From Steinernema hermaphroditum (lineage: Eukaryota; Nematoda; Chromadorea; Rhabditida; Steinernematidae): a DNA stretch of 64,000 nt. The notes under the pieces are model-generated. The model was not told the DNA's origin and did not search any database. It worked only from the letters and a program-made list of their open reading frames with translations. The stretch covers positions 11,594,001 to 11,658,000 of the forward strand of contig CM059625.1 of the NCBI GenBank assembly GCA_030435675.1, written 5' to 3'. The translations under genes were made by a program, and so were the position numbers. The stretch's first letter is position 1. Every line of letters starts with the position of its first letter. Positions 50,928 through 62,580 of this stretch are shown here, one piece after another.

Positions 50928-51374
50928 TCGAGTCGCCAACCTCGACACGCTTCGTCCGAAGCGTCAGCTATTCAGACAGGGAATCTGTCTATATGTCTCG
51001 ATGCCCTACCTCCGATGCGTCGAGTCGCCAACCTCGATGCCCTACCTTCGAAGCGTCGAGTCCCCAACCTCGATACCCTTCGTCCGAAGCGTCAGCTCTT
51101 CAGACAGGGAATCTGTCTATATGTCTCGATGCCCTACCTCCGATGCCTCGAGTCCCCATCGGAGGTAGGGCATCGAGACATATAGACAGATTCCCTGTCT
51201 GAAGAGCTGACGCTTCGGACGAAGCGTGTCGAGGTTGGGGACTCGACGCTTCGAAGGTAGGGCATCGAGGTTGGGGGCTCGACGCATCGGAGGTAGGGCA
51301 TCGAGACATATAGACAGATTCCCTGTCTGAATAGCTGACGCTTCGGACGAAGCGTGTCGAGGTTGGCGACTCGA
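50928..51374. repeat. Inversion junction with near-perfect palindrome
   Basis: The array changes orientation here. The inner arms 51078-51144 and 51158-51224 are perfect reverse complements of 67 bases around a 13-base spacer, GCCTCGAGTCCCC, at 51145-51157. The symmetry continues without indels to 50928 on the left and 51374 on the right, giving 217-base arms with 4 mismatches by my reading. Beyond that the two sides differ in unit order. The spacer is ordinary satellite sequence containing a CTCGAG palindrome, and the break lies inside a slot. It could be a true inversion, a fold-back event, or an assembly join. Confidence 0.93.
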
Positions 51375-51390
51375 CGCTTCGAAGGTAGGG

Positions 51391-51425
51391 CATCGAGGCA
51401 TATAGGCATCGAAGAGCTGAGGGCA
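51391..51425 (-). repeat. Rearranged unit beside the inversion
   Basis: GAGGCATATAGGCATCGAAG joins a slot to a core remnant just outside the right arm of the inversion palindrome. It has no counterpart at the mirrored position on the left, so the symmetry stops here. Confidence 0.82.
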
Positions 51426-54400
51426 TCGAGACATATAGACAGATTCCCTGTCTGAAGAGCTGACGCTTCGGACGAAGGGTATCGAGGTTGGGGACTCGAC
51501 GCTTCGGAGGTAGGGCATCGAGACATAATAGACAGATTCCCTGTCTGAAGAGCTGACGCTTCGGACGAAGGGTATCGAGGTTGGGGACTCGACGCTTCGG
51601 AGGAAGGGCATCGAGACATATAGACAGATTCCCTGTCTGAAGAGCTGAGCTTGACGCTTCGGACGAAGGGCATCGAGGTTGGGGACTCGACGCTTCGGAG
51701 GTAGGGCATCGAGACATATAGACAGATTCCCTGTCTGAATAGCTGACGCTTCGGACGAAGCGTGTCGAGGTTGGGGACTCGACGCTTCGAGGCATCGGAG
51801 GTAGGGCATCGAGACATATAGACAGATTCCCTGTCTGAAGAGCTGACGCTTCGGACGAAGGGTATCGAGGTTGGGGACTCGACGCTTCGAAGTAGGGCAT
51901 CGAGGTTGGGGGCTCGACGCTTCGGAGGAAGGGCATCGAGACATATAGACAGATTCCCTGTCTGAAGAGCTGACGCTTCGGACGAAGGGTATCGAGGTTG
52001 GGGACTCGACGCTTCGGAGGAAGGGCATCGAGACATATAGACAGATTCCCTGTCTGAAGAGCTGACGCTTCGGACGAAGCGTGTCGAGGTTGGGGACTCG
52101 ACGCATCGGAGGAAGGGCATCGAGACATATAGACAGATTCCCTGTCTGAAGAGCTGACGCTTCGGACGAAGGGTATCGAGGTTGGGGACTCGACGCATCG
52201 GAGGAAGGGCATCGAGACATATAGACAGATTCCCTGTCTGAATAGCTGACGCTTCGGACGAAGCGTGTCGAGGTTGGGGACTCGAGGCATCGGAGGAAGG
52301 GCATCGAGACATATAGACAGATTCCCTGTCTGAAGAGCTGACGCTTCGGACGAAGGGTATCGAGGTTGGGGACTCGACGCTTCGAAAGTAGGGCATCGAG
52401 GTTGGGGACTCGACGCATCGGAGGTAGGGCATCGAGACATATAGACAGATTCCCTGTCTGAATAGCTGACGCTTCGGACGAAGGGTGTCGAGGTTGGGGA
52501 CTCGACGCTTCGGAGGTAGGGCATCGAGACATATAGACAGATTCCCTGTCTGAAGAGCTGACGCTTCGGACGAAGGGTATCGAGGTTGGGGACTCGACGC
52601 ATCGGAGGTAGGGCATCGAGACATATAGACAGATTCCCTGTCTGAAGAGCTGACGCTTCGGACGAAGGGGGCATCGAGGTTGGGGACTCGACGCTTCGGA
52701 GGAAGGGCATCGAGACATATAGACAGATTCCCTGTCTGAAGAGCTGACGCTTCGGACGAAGGGTATCGAGGTTGGGGACTCGACGCTTCGGAGGAAGGGC
52801 ATCGAGACATATAGACAGATTCCCTGTCTGAAGAGCTGACGCTTCGGACGAAGGGTGTCGAGGTTGGGGACTCGACGCTTCGGAGGAAGGGCATCGAGAC
52901 ATATAGACAGATTCCCTGTCTGAAGAGCTGACGCTTCGGACGAAGGGTATCGAGGTTGGGGACTCGACGCTTCGAAGGTAGGGCATCGAGGTTGGGGGCT
53001 CGACGCATCGGAGGAAGGGCATCGAGACATATAGACAGATTCCCTGTCTGAAGAGCTGACGCTTCGGACGAAGGGTATCGAGGTTGGGGACTCGACGCTT
53101 CGGAGGTAGGGCATCGAGACATATAGACAGATTCCCTGTCTGAAGAGCTGACGCTTCGGACGAAGGGTATCGAGGTTGGGGACTCGACGCTTCGAAGGTA
53201 GGGCATCGAGGGTGGGGGCTCGACGCATCGGAGGTAGGGCATCGAGACATATAGACAGATTCCCTGTCTGAAGAGCTGACGCTTCGGACGAAGGGTATCG
53301 AGGTTGGGGACTCGACGCTTCGGAGGTAGGGCATCGAGACATATAGACAGATTCCCTGTCTGAAGAGCTGACGCTTCGGACGAAGCGTGTCGAGGTTGGG
53401 GACTCGACGCTTCGGAGGAAGGGCATCGAGACATATAGACAGATTCCCTGTCTGAAGAGCTGACGCTTCGGACGAAGGGTATCGAGGTTGGGGACTCGAC
53501 GCTTCGAAGATGGATTCAGGGCATCGAGACATATAGACAGATTCCCTGTCTGAATAGCTGACGCTTCGGACGAAGGGTATCGAGGTTGGGGACTCGACGC
53601 TTCGAAGGTAGGGCATCGAGGTTGGCGACTCGAGGCATCGGAGGAAGGGCATCGAGACATATAGACAGATTCCCTGTCTGAAGAGCTGACGCTTCGGACG
53701 AAGGGTATCGAGGTTGGGGACTCGACGCTTCGGAGGTAGGGCATCGAGACATATAGACAGATTCCCTGTCTGAAGAGCTGACGCTTCGGACGAAGGGTAT
53801 CGAGGTTGGGGACTCGACGCTTCGAAGGTAGGGCATCGAGACATATAGACAGATTCCCTGTCTGAATAGCTGACGCTTCGGACGAAGGGTGTCGAGGTTG
53901 GGGACTCGACGCATCGGAGGTAGGGCATCGAGACATATAGACAGATTCCCTGTCTGAAGAGCTGACGCTTCGGACGAAGGGTATCGAGGTTGGGGACTCG
54001 ACGCTTCGAAAGTAGGGCATCGAGGTTGGGGGCTCGACCGCTTCGGAGGAAGGGCATCGAGACATATAGACAGATTCCCTGTCTGAAGAGCTGACGCTTC
54101 GGACGAAGGGTATCGAGGTTGGGGACTCGACGCTTCGGAGGTAGGGCATCGAGACATATAGACAGATTCCCTGTCTGAAGAGCTGACGCTTCGGACGAAG
54201 GAGTGGGGATCGACGCTTCAGAAAGATAGGATCGAGGTTGGGGACTCGACGCTTCGGAGGTAGGGCATCGAGACATATAGACAGATTCCCTGTCTGAAGA
54301 GCTGACGCTTCGGACGAAGGGTGTCGAGGTTGGGGACTCGACGCATCGGAGGTAGGGCATCGAGACATATAGACAGATTCCCTGTCTGAAGAGCTGACGC

Positions 54401-55270
54401 TTCGGACGAAGGGTATCGAGGTTGGGGACTCGACGCTTCGGAGGTAGGGCATCGAGACATATAGACAGATTCCCTGTCTGAAGAGCTGACGCTTCGGACG
54501 AAGGGTATCGAGGTTGGGGACTCGACGCTTCGGAGGTAGGGCATCGAGACATATAGACAGATTCCCTGTCTGAAGAGCTGACGCTTCGGACGAAGGGTAT
54601 CGAGGTTGGGGACTCGACGCTTCGAAGGTAGGGCATCGAGGTTGGGGGCTCGACGCATCGGAGGTAGGGCATCGAGACATATAGACAGATTCCCTGTCTG
54701 AAGAGCTGACGCTTCGGACGAAGGGTATCGAGGTTGGGGACTCGACTCTTCGGAGGAAGGGCATCGAGACATATAGACAGATTCCCTGTCTGAAGAGCTG
54801 ACGCTTCGGACGAAGGGTATCGAGGTTGGGGACTCGACGCTTCGGAGGTAGGGCATCGAGACATATAGACAGATTCCCTGTCTGAAGAGCTGACGCTTCG
54901 GACGAAGGGCGGGTTGGAAAATCGAGGTTGGGGACTCGACGCTTCGGGTAGGGCATCGAGACATATAGACAGATTCCCTGTCTGAAGAGCTGACGCTTCG
55001 GACGAAGGGTATCGAGGTTGGGGACTCGACGCTTCGAAGGTAGGGCATCGAGGTTGGGGACTCGACGCATCGGAGGTAGGGCATCGAGACATATAGACAG
55101 ATTCCCTGTCTGAATAGCTGACGCTTCGGACGAAGGGTATCGAGGTTGGGGACTCGACGTATCGGAGGTAGGGCATCGAGACATATAGACAGATTCCCTG
55201 TCTGAAGAGCTGACGCTTCGGACGAAGGGTATCGAGGTTGGGGACTCGACGCTTCGAAGGTAGGGCATCG

Positions 55271-55335
55271 AGGTATGGGGACTCGACGCTACGTCGGAGA
55301 AGGGGATCGAGGGAGCATCGGAGGTACGAGACATA
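55271..55335 (-). repeat. Irregular slot cluster in the inverted array
   Basis: GAGGTATGGGGACTCGACGC, then TACGTCGGAGAAGGGGATCG, then AGGGAGCATCGGAGGTACGAG replace a normal slot series. Several small insertions and deletions occur in about 60 bases. Confidence 0.78.
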
Positions 55336-58300
55336 TAGACAGATTCCCTGTCTGAAGAGCTGACGCTTCGGACGAAGGGTATCGAGGTTGGGGACTCGAC
55401 GCTTCGGAGGTAGGGCATCGAGACATATAGACAGATTCCCTGTCTGAATAGCTGACGCTTCGGACGAAGGGTATCGAGGTTGGGGACTCGACGCTTCGGA
55501 GGTAGGGCATCGAGACATATAGACAGATTCCCTGTCTGAAGAGCTGACGCTTCGGACGAAGGGTATCGAGGTTGGGGACTCGACGCTTCGAAGAAGTAGG
55601 GCATCGAGGTTGGGGGCTCGACGCTTCGGAGGTAGGGCATCGAGACATATAGACAGATTCCCTGTCTGAATAGCTGACGCTTCGGACGAAGGGTGTCGAG
55701 GTTGGGGACTCGACGTATCGGAGGTAGGGCATCGAGACATATAGACAGATTCCCTGTCTGAAGAGCTGACGCTTCGGACGAAGGGTATCGAGGTTGGGGA
55801 CTCGACGCTTCGAAGGTAGGGCATCGAGACATATAGACAGATTCCCTGTCTGAAGAGCTGACGCTTCGGACGAAGGGTATCGAGGTTGGGGACTCGACGC
55901 TTCGAAGGTAGGGCATCGAGGTTGGGGGCTCGACGCATCGGAGGTAGGGCATCGAGACATATAGACAGATTCCCTGTCTGAATAGCTGACGCTTCGGACG
56001 AAGCGTATCGAGGTTGGGGACTCGACGCATCGGAGGTAGGGCATCGAGACATATAGACAGATTCCCTGTCTGAAGAGCTGACGCTTCGGACGAAGGGTAT
56101 CGAGGTTGGGGACTCGACGCTTCGAAAGTAGGGGGTGGGCATCGAGACATATAGACAGATTCCCTGTCTGAAGAGCTGACGCTTCGGACGAAGGGCATCG
56201 AGGTTGGGGACTCGACGCATCGGAGGTAGGGCATCGAGACATATAGACAGATTCCCTGTCTGAAGAGCTGACGCTTCGGACGAAGGGTGTCGAGGTTGGG
56301 GACTCGACGCATCGGAGGTAGGGCATCGAGACATATAGACAGATTCCCTGTCTGAAGAGCTGACGCTTCGGACGAAGGGTGTCGAGGTTGGGGACTCGAC
56401 GCTTCGAAGGTAGGGCATCGAGACATATAGACAGATTCCCTGTCTGAAGAGCTGACGCTTCGGACGAGAAGGACGTGTCGAAGAGCATCCCCCGAGGTTG
56501 GGGACTCGACGCATCGGAGGTAGGGCATCGAGACATATAGACAGATTCCCTGTCTGAATAGCTGACGCTTCGGACGAAGCGTGTCGAGGTTGGGGACTCG
56601 ACGCATCGGAGGTAGGGCATCGAGACATATAGACAGATTCCCTGTCTGAAGAGCTGACGCTTCGGACGAAGGGTATCGAGGTAGGTTGGGGACTCGACGC
56701 TTCGAAGGTAGGGCATCGAGGTTGGGGACTCGACGCATCGGAGGTAGGGCATCGAGACATATAGACAGATTCCCTGTCTGAAGAGCTGACGCTTCGGACG
56801 AAGCGGGGATCGAGGTTGGGGACTCGACGCTTCGAAGGTAGGGCGCGGGGGGGCATCGAGACATATAGACAGATTCCCTGTCTGAAGAGCTGACGCTTCG
56901 GACGAAGGGTATCGAGGTTGGGGACTCGACGCTTCGAAAGTAGGGCATCGAGGTTGGGGACTCGACCGTATCGGAGGTAGGGCATCGAGACATATAGACA
57001 GATTCCCTGTCTGAATAGCTGACGCTTCGGACGAAGGGTATCGAGGTTGGGGACTCGACGCTTCGGAGGTAGGGCATCGAGACATATAGACAGATTCCCT
57101 GTCTGAAGAGCTGACGCTTCGGACGAAGCGTAAGTCGAGGTTGGGGTCTCGACGCATCGGAGGTAGGGCATCGAGACATATAGACAGATTCCCTGTCTGA
57201 AGAGCTGACGCTTCGGACGAAGGGTATCGAGGTTGGGGACTCGACGTATCGGAGGTAGGGCATCGAGACATATAGACAGATTCCCTGTCTGAATAGCTGA
57301 CGCTTCGGACGAAGGGTATCGAGGTTGGGGACTCGACGCTTCGAAGGTAGGGCATCGAGACATATAGACAGATTCCCTGTCTGAAGAGCTGACGCTTCGG
57401 ACGAAGGGTATCGAGGTTGGGGACTCGACGCTTCGGATGTAGGGCATCGAGACATATAGACAGATTCCCTGTCTGAAGAGCTGACGCTTCGGACGAAGCG
57501 TGATCGAGGTTGGGGACTCGACGCATCGGAGGTAGGGCATCGAGACATATAGACAGATTCCCTGTCTGAAGAGCTGACGCTTCGGACGAAGGGTATCGAG
57601 GTTGGGGACTCGACGCTTCGAAGGTAGGGCATCGAGGTTGGGGCCTCGACGTATCGGAGGTAGGGCATCGAGACATATAGACAGATTCCCTGTCTGAATA
57701 GCTGACGCTTCGGACGAAGGTGTCGAGGTTGGGGACTCGACGCATCGGAGGTAGGGCATCGAGACATATAGACAGATTCCCTGTCTGAAGAGCTGACGCT
57801 TCGGACGAAGCGTATCGAGGTTGGGGACTCGACGCTTCGAAAGGAGGGCATCGAGGTTGGGGACTCGACGCTTCGGAGGAAGGGCATCGAGACATATAGA
57901 CAGATTCCCTGTCTGAATAGCTGACGCTTCGGACGAAGGGTATCGAGGTTGGGGACTCGACGCTTCGAAAGTAGGGCATCGAGACATATAGACAGATTCC
58001 CTGTCTGAAGAGCTGACGCTTCGGACGAAGGGTATCGAGGTTGGGGACTCGACGCTTCGGAGGTAGGGCATCGAGACATATAGACAGATTCCCTGTCTGA
58101 AGAGCTGACGCTTCGGACGAAGGGTATCGAGGTTGGGGACTCGACGCATCGGAGGTAGGGCATCGAGACATATAGACAGATTCCCTGTCTGAAGAGCTGA
58201 CGCTTCGGACGAAGGGTATCGAGGTTGGGGACTCGACGCATCGGAGGTAGGGCATCGAGACATATAGACAGATTCCCTGTCTGAAGAGCTGACGCTTCGG

Positions 58301-58639
58301 ACGAAGGGTATCGAGGTTGGGGACTCGACGCTTCGGAGGTAGGGCATCGAGACATATAGACAGATTCCGTGTCTGAAGAGCTGACGCTTCGGACGAAGGG
58401 TATCGAGGTTGGGGACTCGACGCTTCGAAGGTAGGGCATCGAGGTTGGGGGCTCGACGCATCGGAGGTAGGGTATCGAGACATATAGACAGATTCCTGTC
58501 TGAATAGCTGACGCTTCGGACGAAGCGTATCGAGGTTGGGGACTCGACGCTTCGGAGGTAGGGCATCGAGACATATAGACAGATTCCCTGTCTGAAGAGC
58601 TGACGCTTCGGACGAAGGGTATCGAGGTTGGGGACTCGA

Positions 58640-58805
58640 CGGCTTCGAAGGAGCATCGAGGTTGGGGAGCTCGACGCTTCGGAGGAAGGGCATCGAGACA
58701 TAGGTAGACAGATTCCCTGTCTGAAGAGCTGACGCTTCGGACGAAGGGTATCGAGGTTGGGGACTCGACGCTTCGAAGTCACAGGTGGGCCGGGTGGGCT
58801 CGACG
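58640..58805 (-). repeat. Two adjacent irregular units
   Basis: The first has GACGGCTTCGAAGGAGCATC, GGGGAGCTCGACG and ACATAGGTAGACAG changes. The second has TCACAGGTGGGCCGGGTGGG at about 58779-58798, of which ACAGGTGGGCCGGG is not recognisable as satellite. It is a candidate filler sequence like that at 17.65 kb. Confidence 0.77.
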
Positions 58806-59370
58806 CATCGGAGGTAGGGCATCGAGACATATAGACAGATTCCCTGTCTGAATAGCTGACGCTTCGGACGAAGCGTATCGAGGTTGGGGACTCGACGCAT
58901 CGGAGGTAGGGCATCGAGACATATAGACAGATTCCCTGTCTGAAGAGCTGACGCTTCGGACGAAGGGTATCGAGGTTGGGGACTCGACGCTTCGAAGGTA
59001 GGGCATCGAGACATATAGACAGATTCCCTGTCTGAAGAGCTGACGCTTCGGACGAAGGGTATCGAGGTTGGGGACTCGACGCTTCGGAGGTAGGGCATCG
59101 AGACATATAGACAGATTCCCTGTCTGAATAGCTGACGCTTCGGACGAAGTGTGTGGAGGTTGGGGACTCGACGCTTGAAAGTAGGGATCGAGGTTGGGGA
59201 CTCGACGCATCGGAGGTAGGGCATCGAGACATATAGACAGATTCCCTGTCTGAAGAGCTGACGCTTCGGACGAAGGGTATCGAGGTTGGGGACTCGACGC
59301 ATCGGAGGTAGGGCATCGAGACATATAGACAGATTCCCTGTCTGAAGAGCTGACGCTTCGGACGAAGGGT

Positions 59371-59420
59371 GTCGAGGGCATCGAGGATAGACAGATTCCT
59401 GTCGAAGAGTAGTTAGGGCA
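59371..59420 (-). repeat. Truncated unit in the inverted array
   Basis: TCGAGGGCATCGAGGATAGA joins slot remnants to a shortened core with ATTCCTGTCG, followed by AAGAGTAGTTAGGGC. About half of a unit is missing. Confidence 0.8.
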
Positions 59421-60718
59421 TCGAGGTTGGGGACTCGACGCTTCGGAGGTAGGGCATCGAGACATATAGACAGATTCCCTGTCTGAAGAGCTGACGCTTC
59501 GGACGAAGGGTATCGAGGTTGGGGACTCGACGCTTCGAAGGTAGGGCATCGAGGTTGGGGACTCGACGCATCGGAGGTAGGGCATCGAGACATATAGACA
59601 GATTCCCTGTCTGAAGAGCTGACGCTTCGGACGAAGGGTATCGAGGTTGGGGACTCGACGCTTCGGAGGTAGGGCATCGAGACATATAGACAGATTCCCT
59701 GTCTGAAGAGCTGACGCTTCGGACGAAGGGTATCGTGTCGAGGTTGGGGACTCGACGCATCGGAGGTAGGGCATCGAGACATATAGACAGATTCCCTGTC
59801 TGAAGAGCTGACGCTTCGGACGAAGGGTATCGAGGTTGGGGACTCGACGCTTCGGAGGTAGGGCATCGAGACATATAGACAGATTCCCTGTCTGAAGAGC
59901 TGACGCTTCGGACGAAGGGTATCGAGGTTGGGGACTCGACGCTTCGAAGGTAGGGCATCGAGGTTGGGGACTCGACGCTTCGGAGGTAGGGCATCGAGAC
60001 ATATAGACAGATTCCCTGTCTGAATAGCTGACGCTTCGGACGAAGGGTATCGAGGTTGGGGACTCGACGCATCGGAGGTAGGGCATCGAGACATATAGAC
60101 AGATTCCCTGTCTGAAGAGCTGACGCTTCGGACGAAGGGTATCGAGGTTGGGGACTCGACGCTTCGGAGGTAGGGCATCGAGACATATAGACAGATTCCC
60201 TGTCTGAAGAGCTGACGCTTCGGACGAAGCGGTATCGAGGTTGGGGGCTCGACGCATCGGAGGTAGGGCATCGAGACATATAGACAGATTCCCTGTCTGA
60301 AGAGCTGACGCTTCGGACGAAGGGTATCGAGGTTGGGGACTCGACGCTTCGAAAGTAGGGCATCGAGGTTGGGGACTCGACGCATCGGAGGTAGGGCATC
60401 GAGACATATAGACAGATTCCCTGTCTGAAGAGCTGACGCTTCGGACGAAGGGTATCGAGGTTGGGGACTCGACGCATCGGAGGTAGGGCATCGAGACATA
60501 TAGACAGATTCCCTGTCTGAAGAGCTGACGCTTCGGACGAAGGGTGTCGAGGTTGGGGACTCGACGCTTCGAAGGTAGGGCATCGAGGTTGGGGACTCGA
60601 CGCATCGGAGGTAGGGCATCGAGACATATAGACAGATTCCCTGTCTGAAGAGCTGACGCTTCGGACGAAGGGTATCGAGGTTGGGGACTCGACGCTTCGA
60701 GGTAGGGCATCGAGGTTG

Positions 60719-60790
60719 GGCGACTCGAAGAGCTACGCTTCGGAGGTAGGGCATCGAGACATATAGACAGGGATTCGGCCTGGTCCTGAA
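60719..60790 (-). repeat. Irregular unit with altered core dyad
   Basis: GGCGACTCGAAGAGCTACGC is a slot joined to a core end. The next core reads AGACAGGGATTCGGCCTGG, then TCCTGAAGAG, with extra G-rich bases inside the dyad. Confidence 0.78.
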
Positions 60791-61514
60791 GAGCTGACGC
60801 TTCGGACGAAGGGTATCGAGGTTGGGGACTCGACGCTTCGAAGGTAGGGCATCGAGGTTGGGGGCTCGACGCATCGGAGGTAGGGCATCGAGACATATAG
60901 ACAGATTCCCTGTCTGAAGAGCTGACGCTTCGGACGAAGGGTATCGAGGTTGGGGACTCGACGTATCGGAGGTAGGGCATCGAGACATATAGACAGATTC
61001 CCTGTCTGAAGAGCTGACGCTTCGGACGAAGGGTATCGAGGTTGGGGACTCGACGCTTCGAAGGTAGGGCATCGAGACATATAGACAGATTCCCTGTCTG
61101 AAGAGCTGACGCTTCGGACGAAGGGTATCGAGGTTGGGGACTCGACGCTTCGAATGTAGGGCATCGAGACATATAGACAGATTCCCTGTCTGAAGAGCTG
61201 ACGCTTCGGACGAAGGGTATCGAGGTTGGGGACTCGACGCTTCGGAGGTAGGGCATCGAGACATATAGACAGATTCCCTGTCTGAAGAGCTGACGCTTCG
61301 GACGAAGCGTGTCGAGGTTGGGGACTCGACGCTTCGAAGGTAGGGCATCGAGGTTGGGGACTCGACGCATCGGAGGTAGGGCATCGAGACATATAGACAG
61401 ATTCCCTGTCTGAAGAGCTGACGCTTCGGACGAAGGGCATCGAGGTTGGGGACTCGACGCTTCGGAGGTAGGGCATCGAGACATATAGACAGATTCCCTG
61501 TCTGAAGAGCTGAC

Positions 61515-61616
61515 GCTTCGGACGCTTCGGACTCGAAGGTAGGGCATCGAGACATATAGACAGATTCCCTGTCTGAATAGCTGACGCTTCGGACGAAGGG
61601 ACGAGGGGATGACGAA
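61515..61616 (-). repeat. Short unit followed by scrambled slot
   Basis: GACGCTTCGGACGCTTCGGA is a 9-base duplication, and it runs directly into TCGAAGGTAGGG, skipping slots. The following slot contains GGGACGAGGGGATGACGAAG at about 61598-61617 in place of GGGTATCGAGGTTGGGG. Confidence 0.8.
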
Positions 61617-62534
61617 GGTAGGGCATCGAGGTTGGGGACTCGACGCATCGGAGGTAGGGCATCGAGACATATAGACAGATTCCCTGTCTGAAGAGCTGAC
61701 GCTTCGGACGAAGGGTATCGAGGTTGGGGACTCGACGCTTCGGAGGAAGGGCATCGAGACATATAGACAGATTCCCTGTCTGAAGAGCTGACGCTTCGGA
61801 CGAAGGGTGTGGAGGTTGGGGACTCGACGCTTCGAAGGTAGGGCATCGAGGTTGGGGACTCGACGCATCGGAGGTAGGGCATCGAGACATATAGACAGAT
61901 TCCCTGTCTGAAGAGCTGACGCTTCGGACGAAGGGTATCGAGGTTGGGGACTCGACGCTTCGAAGGTAGGGCATCGAGGTTGGTTGAGAGCTCGACGCAT
62001 CGGAGGTAGGGCATCGAGACATATAGACAGATTCCCTGTCTGAATAGCTGACGCTTCGGACGAAGGGTATCGAGGTTGGGGACTCGACGCATCGGAGGTA
62101 GGGCATCGAGACATATAGACAGATTCCCTGTCTGAAGAGCTGACGCTTCGGACGAAGGGTATCGAGGTTGGGGACTCGACGCTTCGAAGGTAGGGCATCG
62201 AGACATATAGACAGATTCCCTGTCTGAATAGCTGACGCTTCGGACGAAGCGTGTCGAGGTTGGGGACTCGACGCATCGGAGGTAGGGCATCGAGACATAT
62301 AGACAGATTCCCTGTCTGAAGAGCTGACGCTTCGGACGAAGGGTATCGAGGTTGGGGACTCGACGCTTCGAAGGTAGGGCATCGAGGTTGGCGACTCGAG
62401 GCATCGGAGGTAGGGCATCGAGACATATAGACAGATTCCCTGTCTGAAGAGCTGACGCTTCGGACGAAGCGTATCGAGGTTGGGGACTCGACGCATCGGA
62501 GGTAGGGCATCGAGACATATAGACAGATTCCCTG

Positions 62535-62580
62535 TCTGAAGTAGCTGACGCATCGAGACATATAGACAGATTCCGTGTCT
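62535..62580 (-). repeat. Core-to-core fusion
   Basis: CTGAAGTAGCTGACGCATCG joins one core to the next with nearly all slot sequence removed. The following core carries the ATTCCGTGTCT variant, which has one mismatch in the dyad. Confidence 0.8.

Larger units (their letters stand above)
30883..51144 (+). repeat. Satellite array, direct orientation, right part
   Basis: This is the same satellite in the same orientation after the gap, again a mixture of 92-base and 128-base units. One clear 56-base unit lies at 42726-42781. Irregular units (truncated, fused or with short scrambled stretches) look more frequent between about 38 kb and 50 kb than before 16 kb; that is an impression from reading, not a count. 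The segment ends at the inversion point. No coding gene or other element is recognisable. Confidence 0.96.

Noticed and set aside
1..51144. CRISPR array
   Set aside because: The sequence between recurring AGACAGGGAATCTGTCT dyads is not unique; it is the same slot sequence each time, so there are no spacers. No cas genes are present.
13501..51168. Giant + strand reading frame, and similar ones at 3055-13491, 9963-23618, 22568-37255 and 23694-51185
   Set aside because: They are stop-free because of satellite composition, overlap each other in all three phases with the same 92-residue cycle, have no start context, signal, domain or codon bias, and the longest cross the N gap.
50928..51374. Pure sequencing fold-back artefact as full explanation of the inversion
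   Set aside because: The mirror symmetry stops after 217 bases and unit types then differ on the two sides; a fold-back read would continue to mirror. A misassembly between distant parts remains possible.
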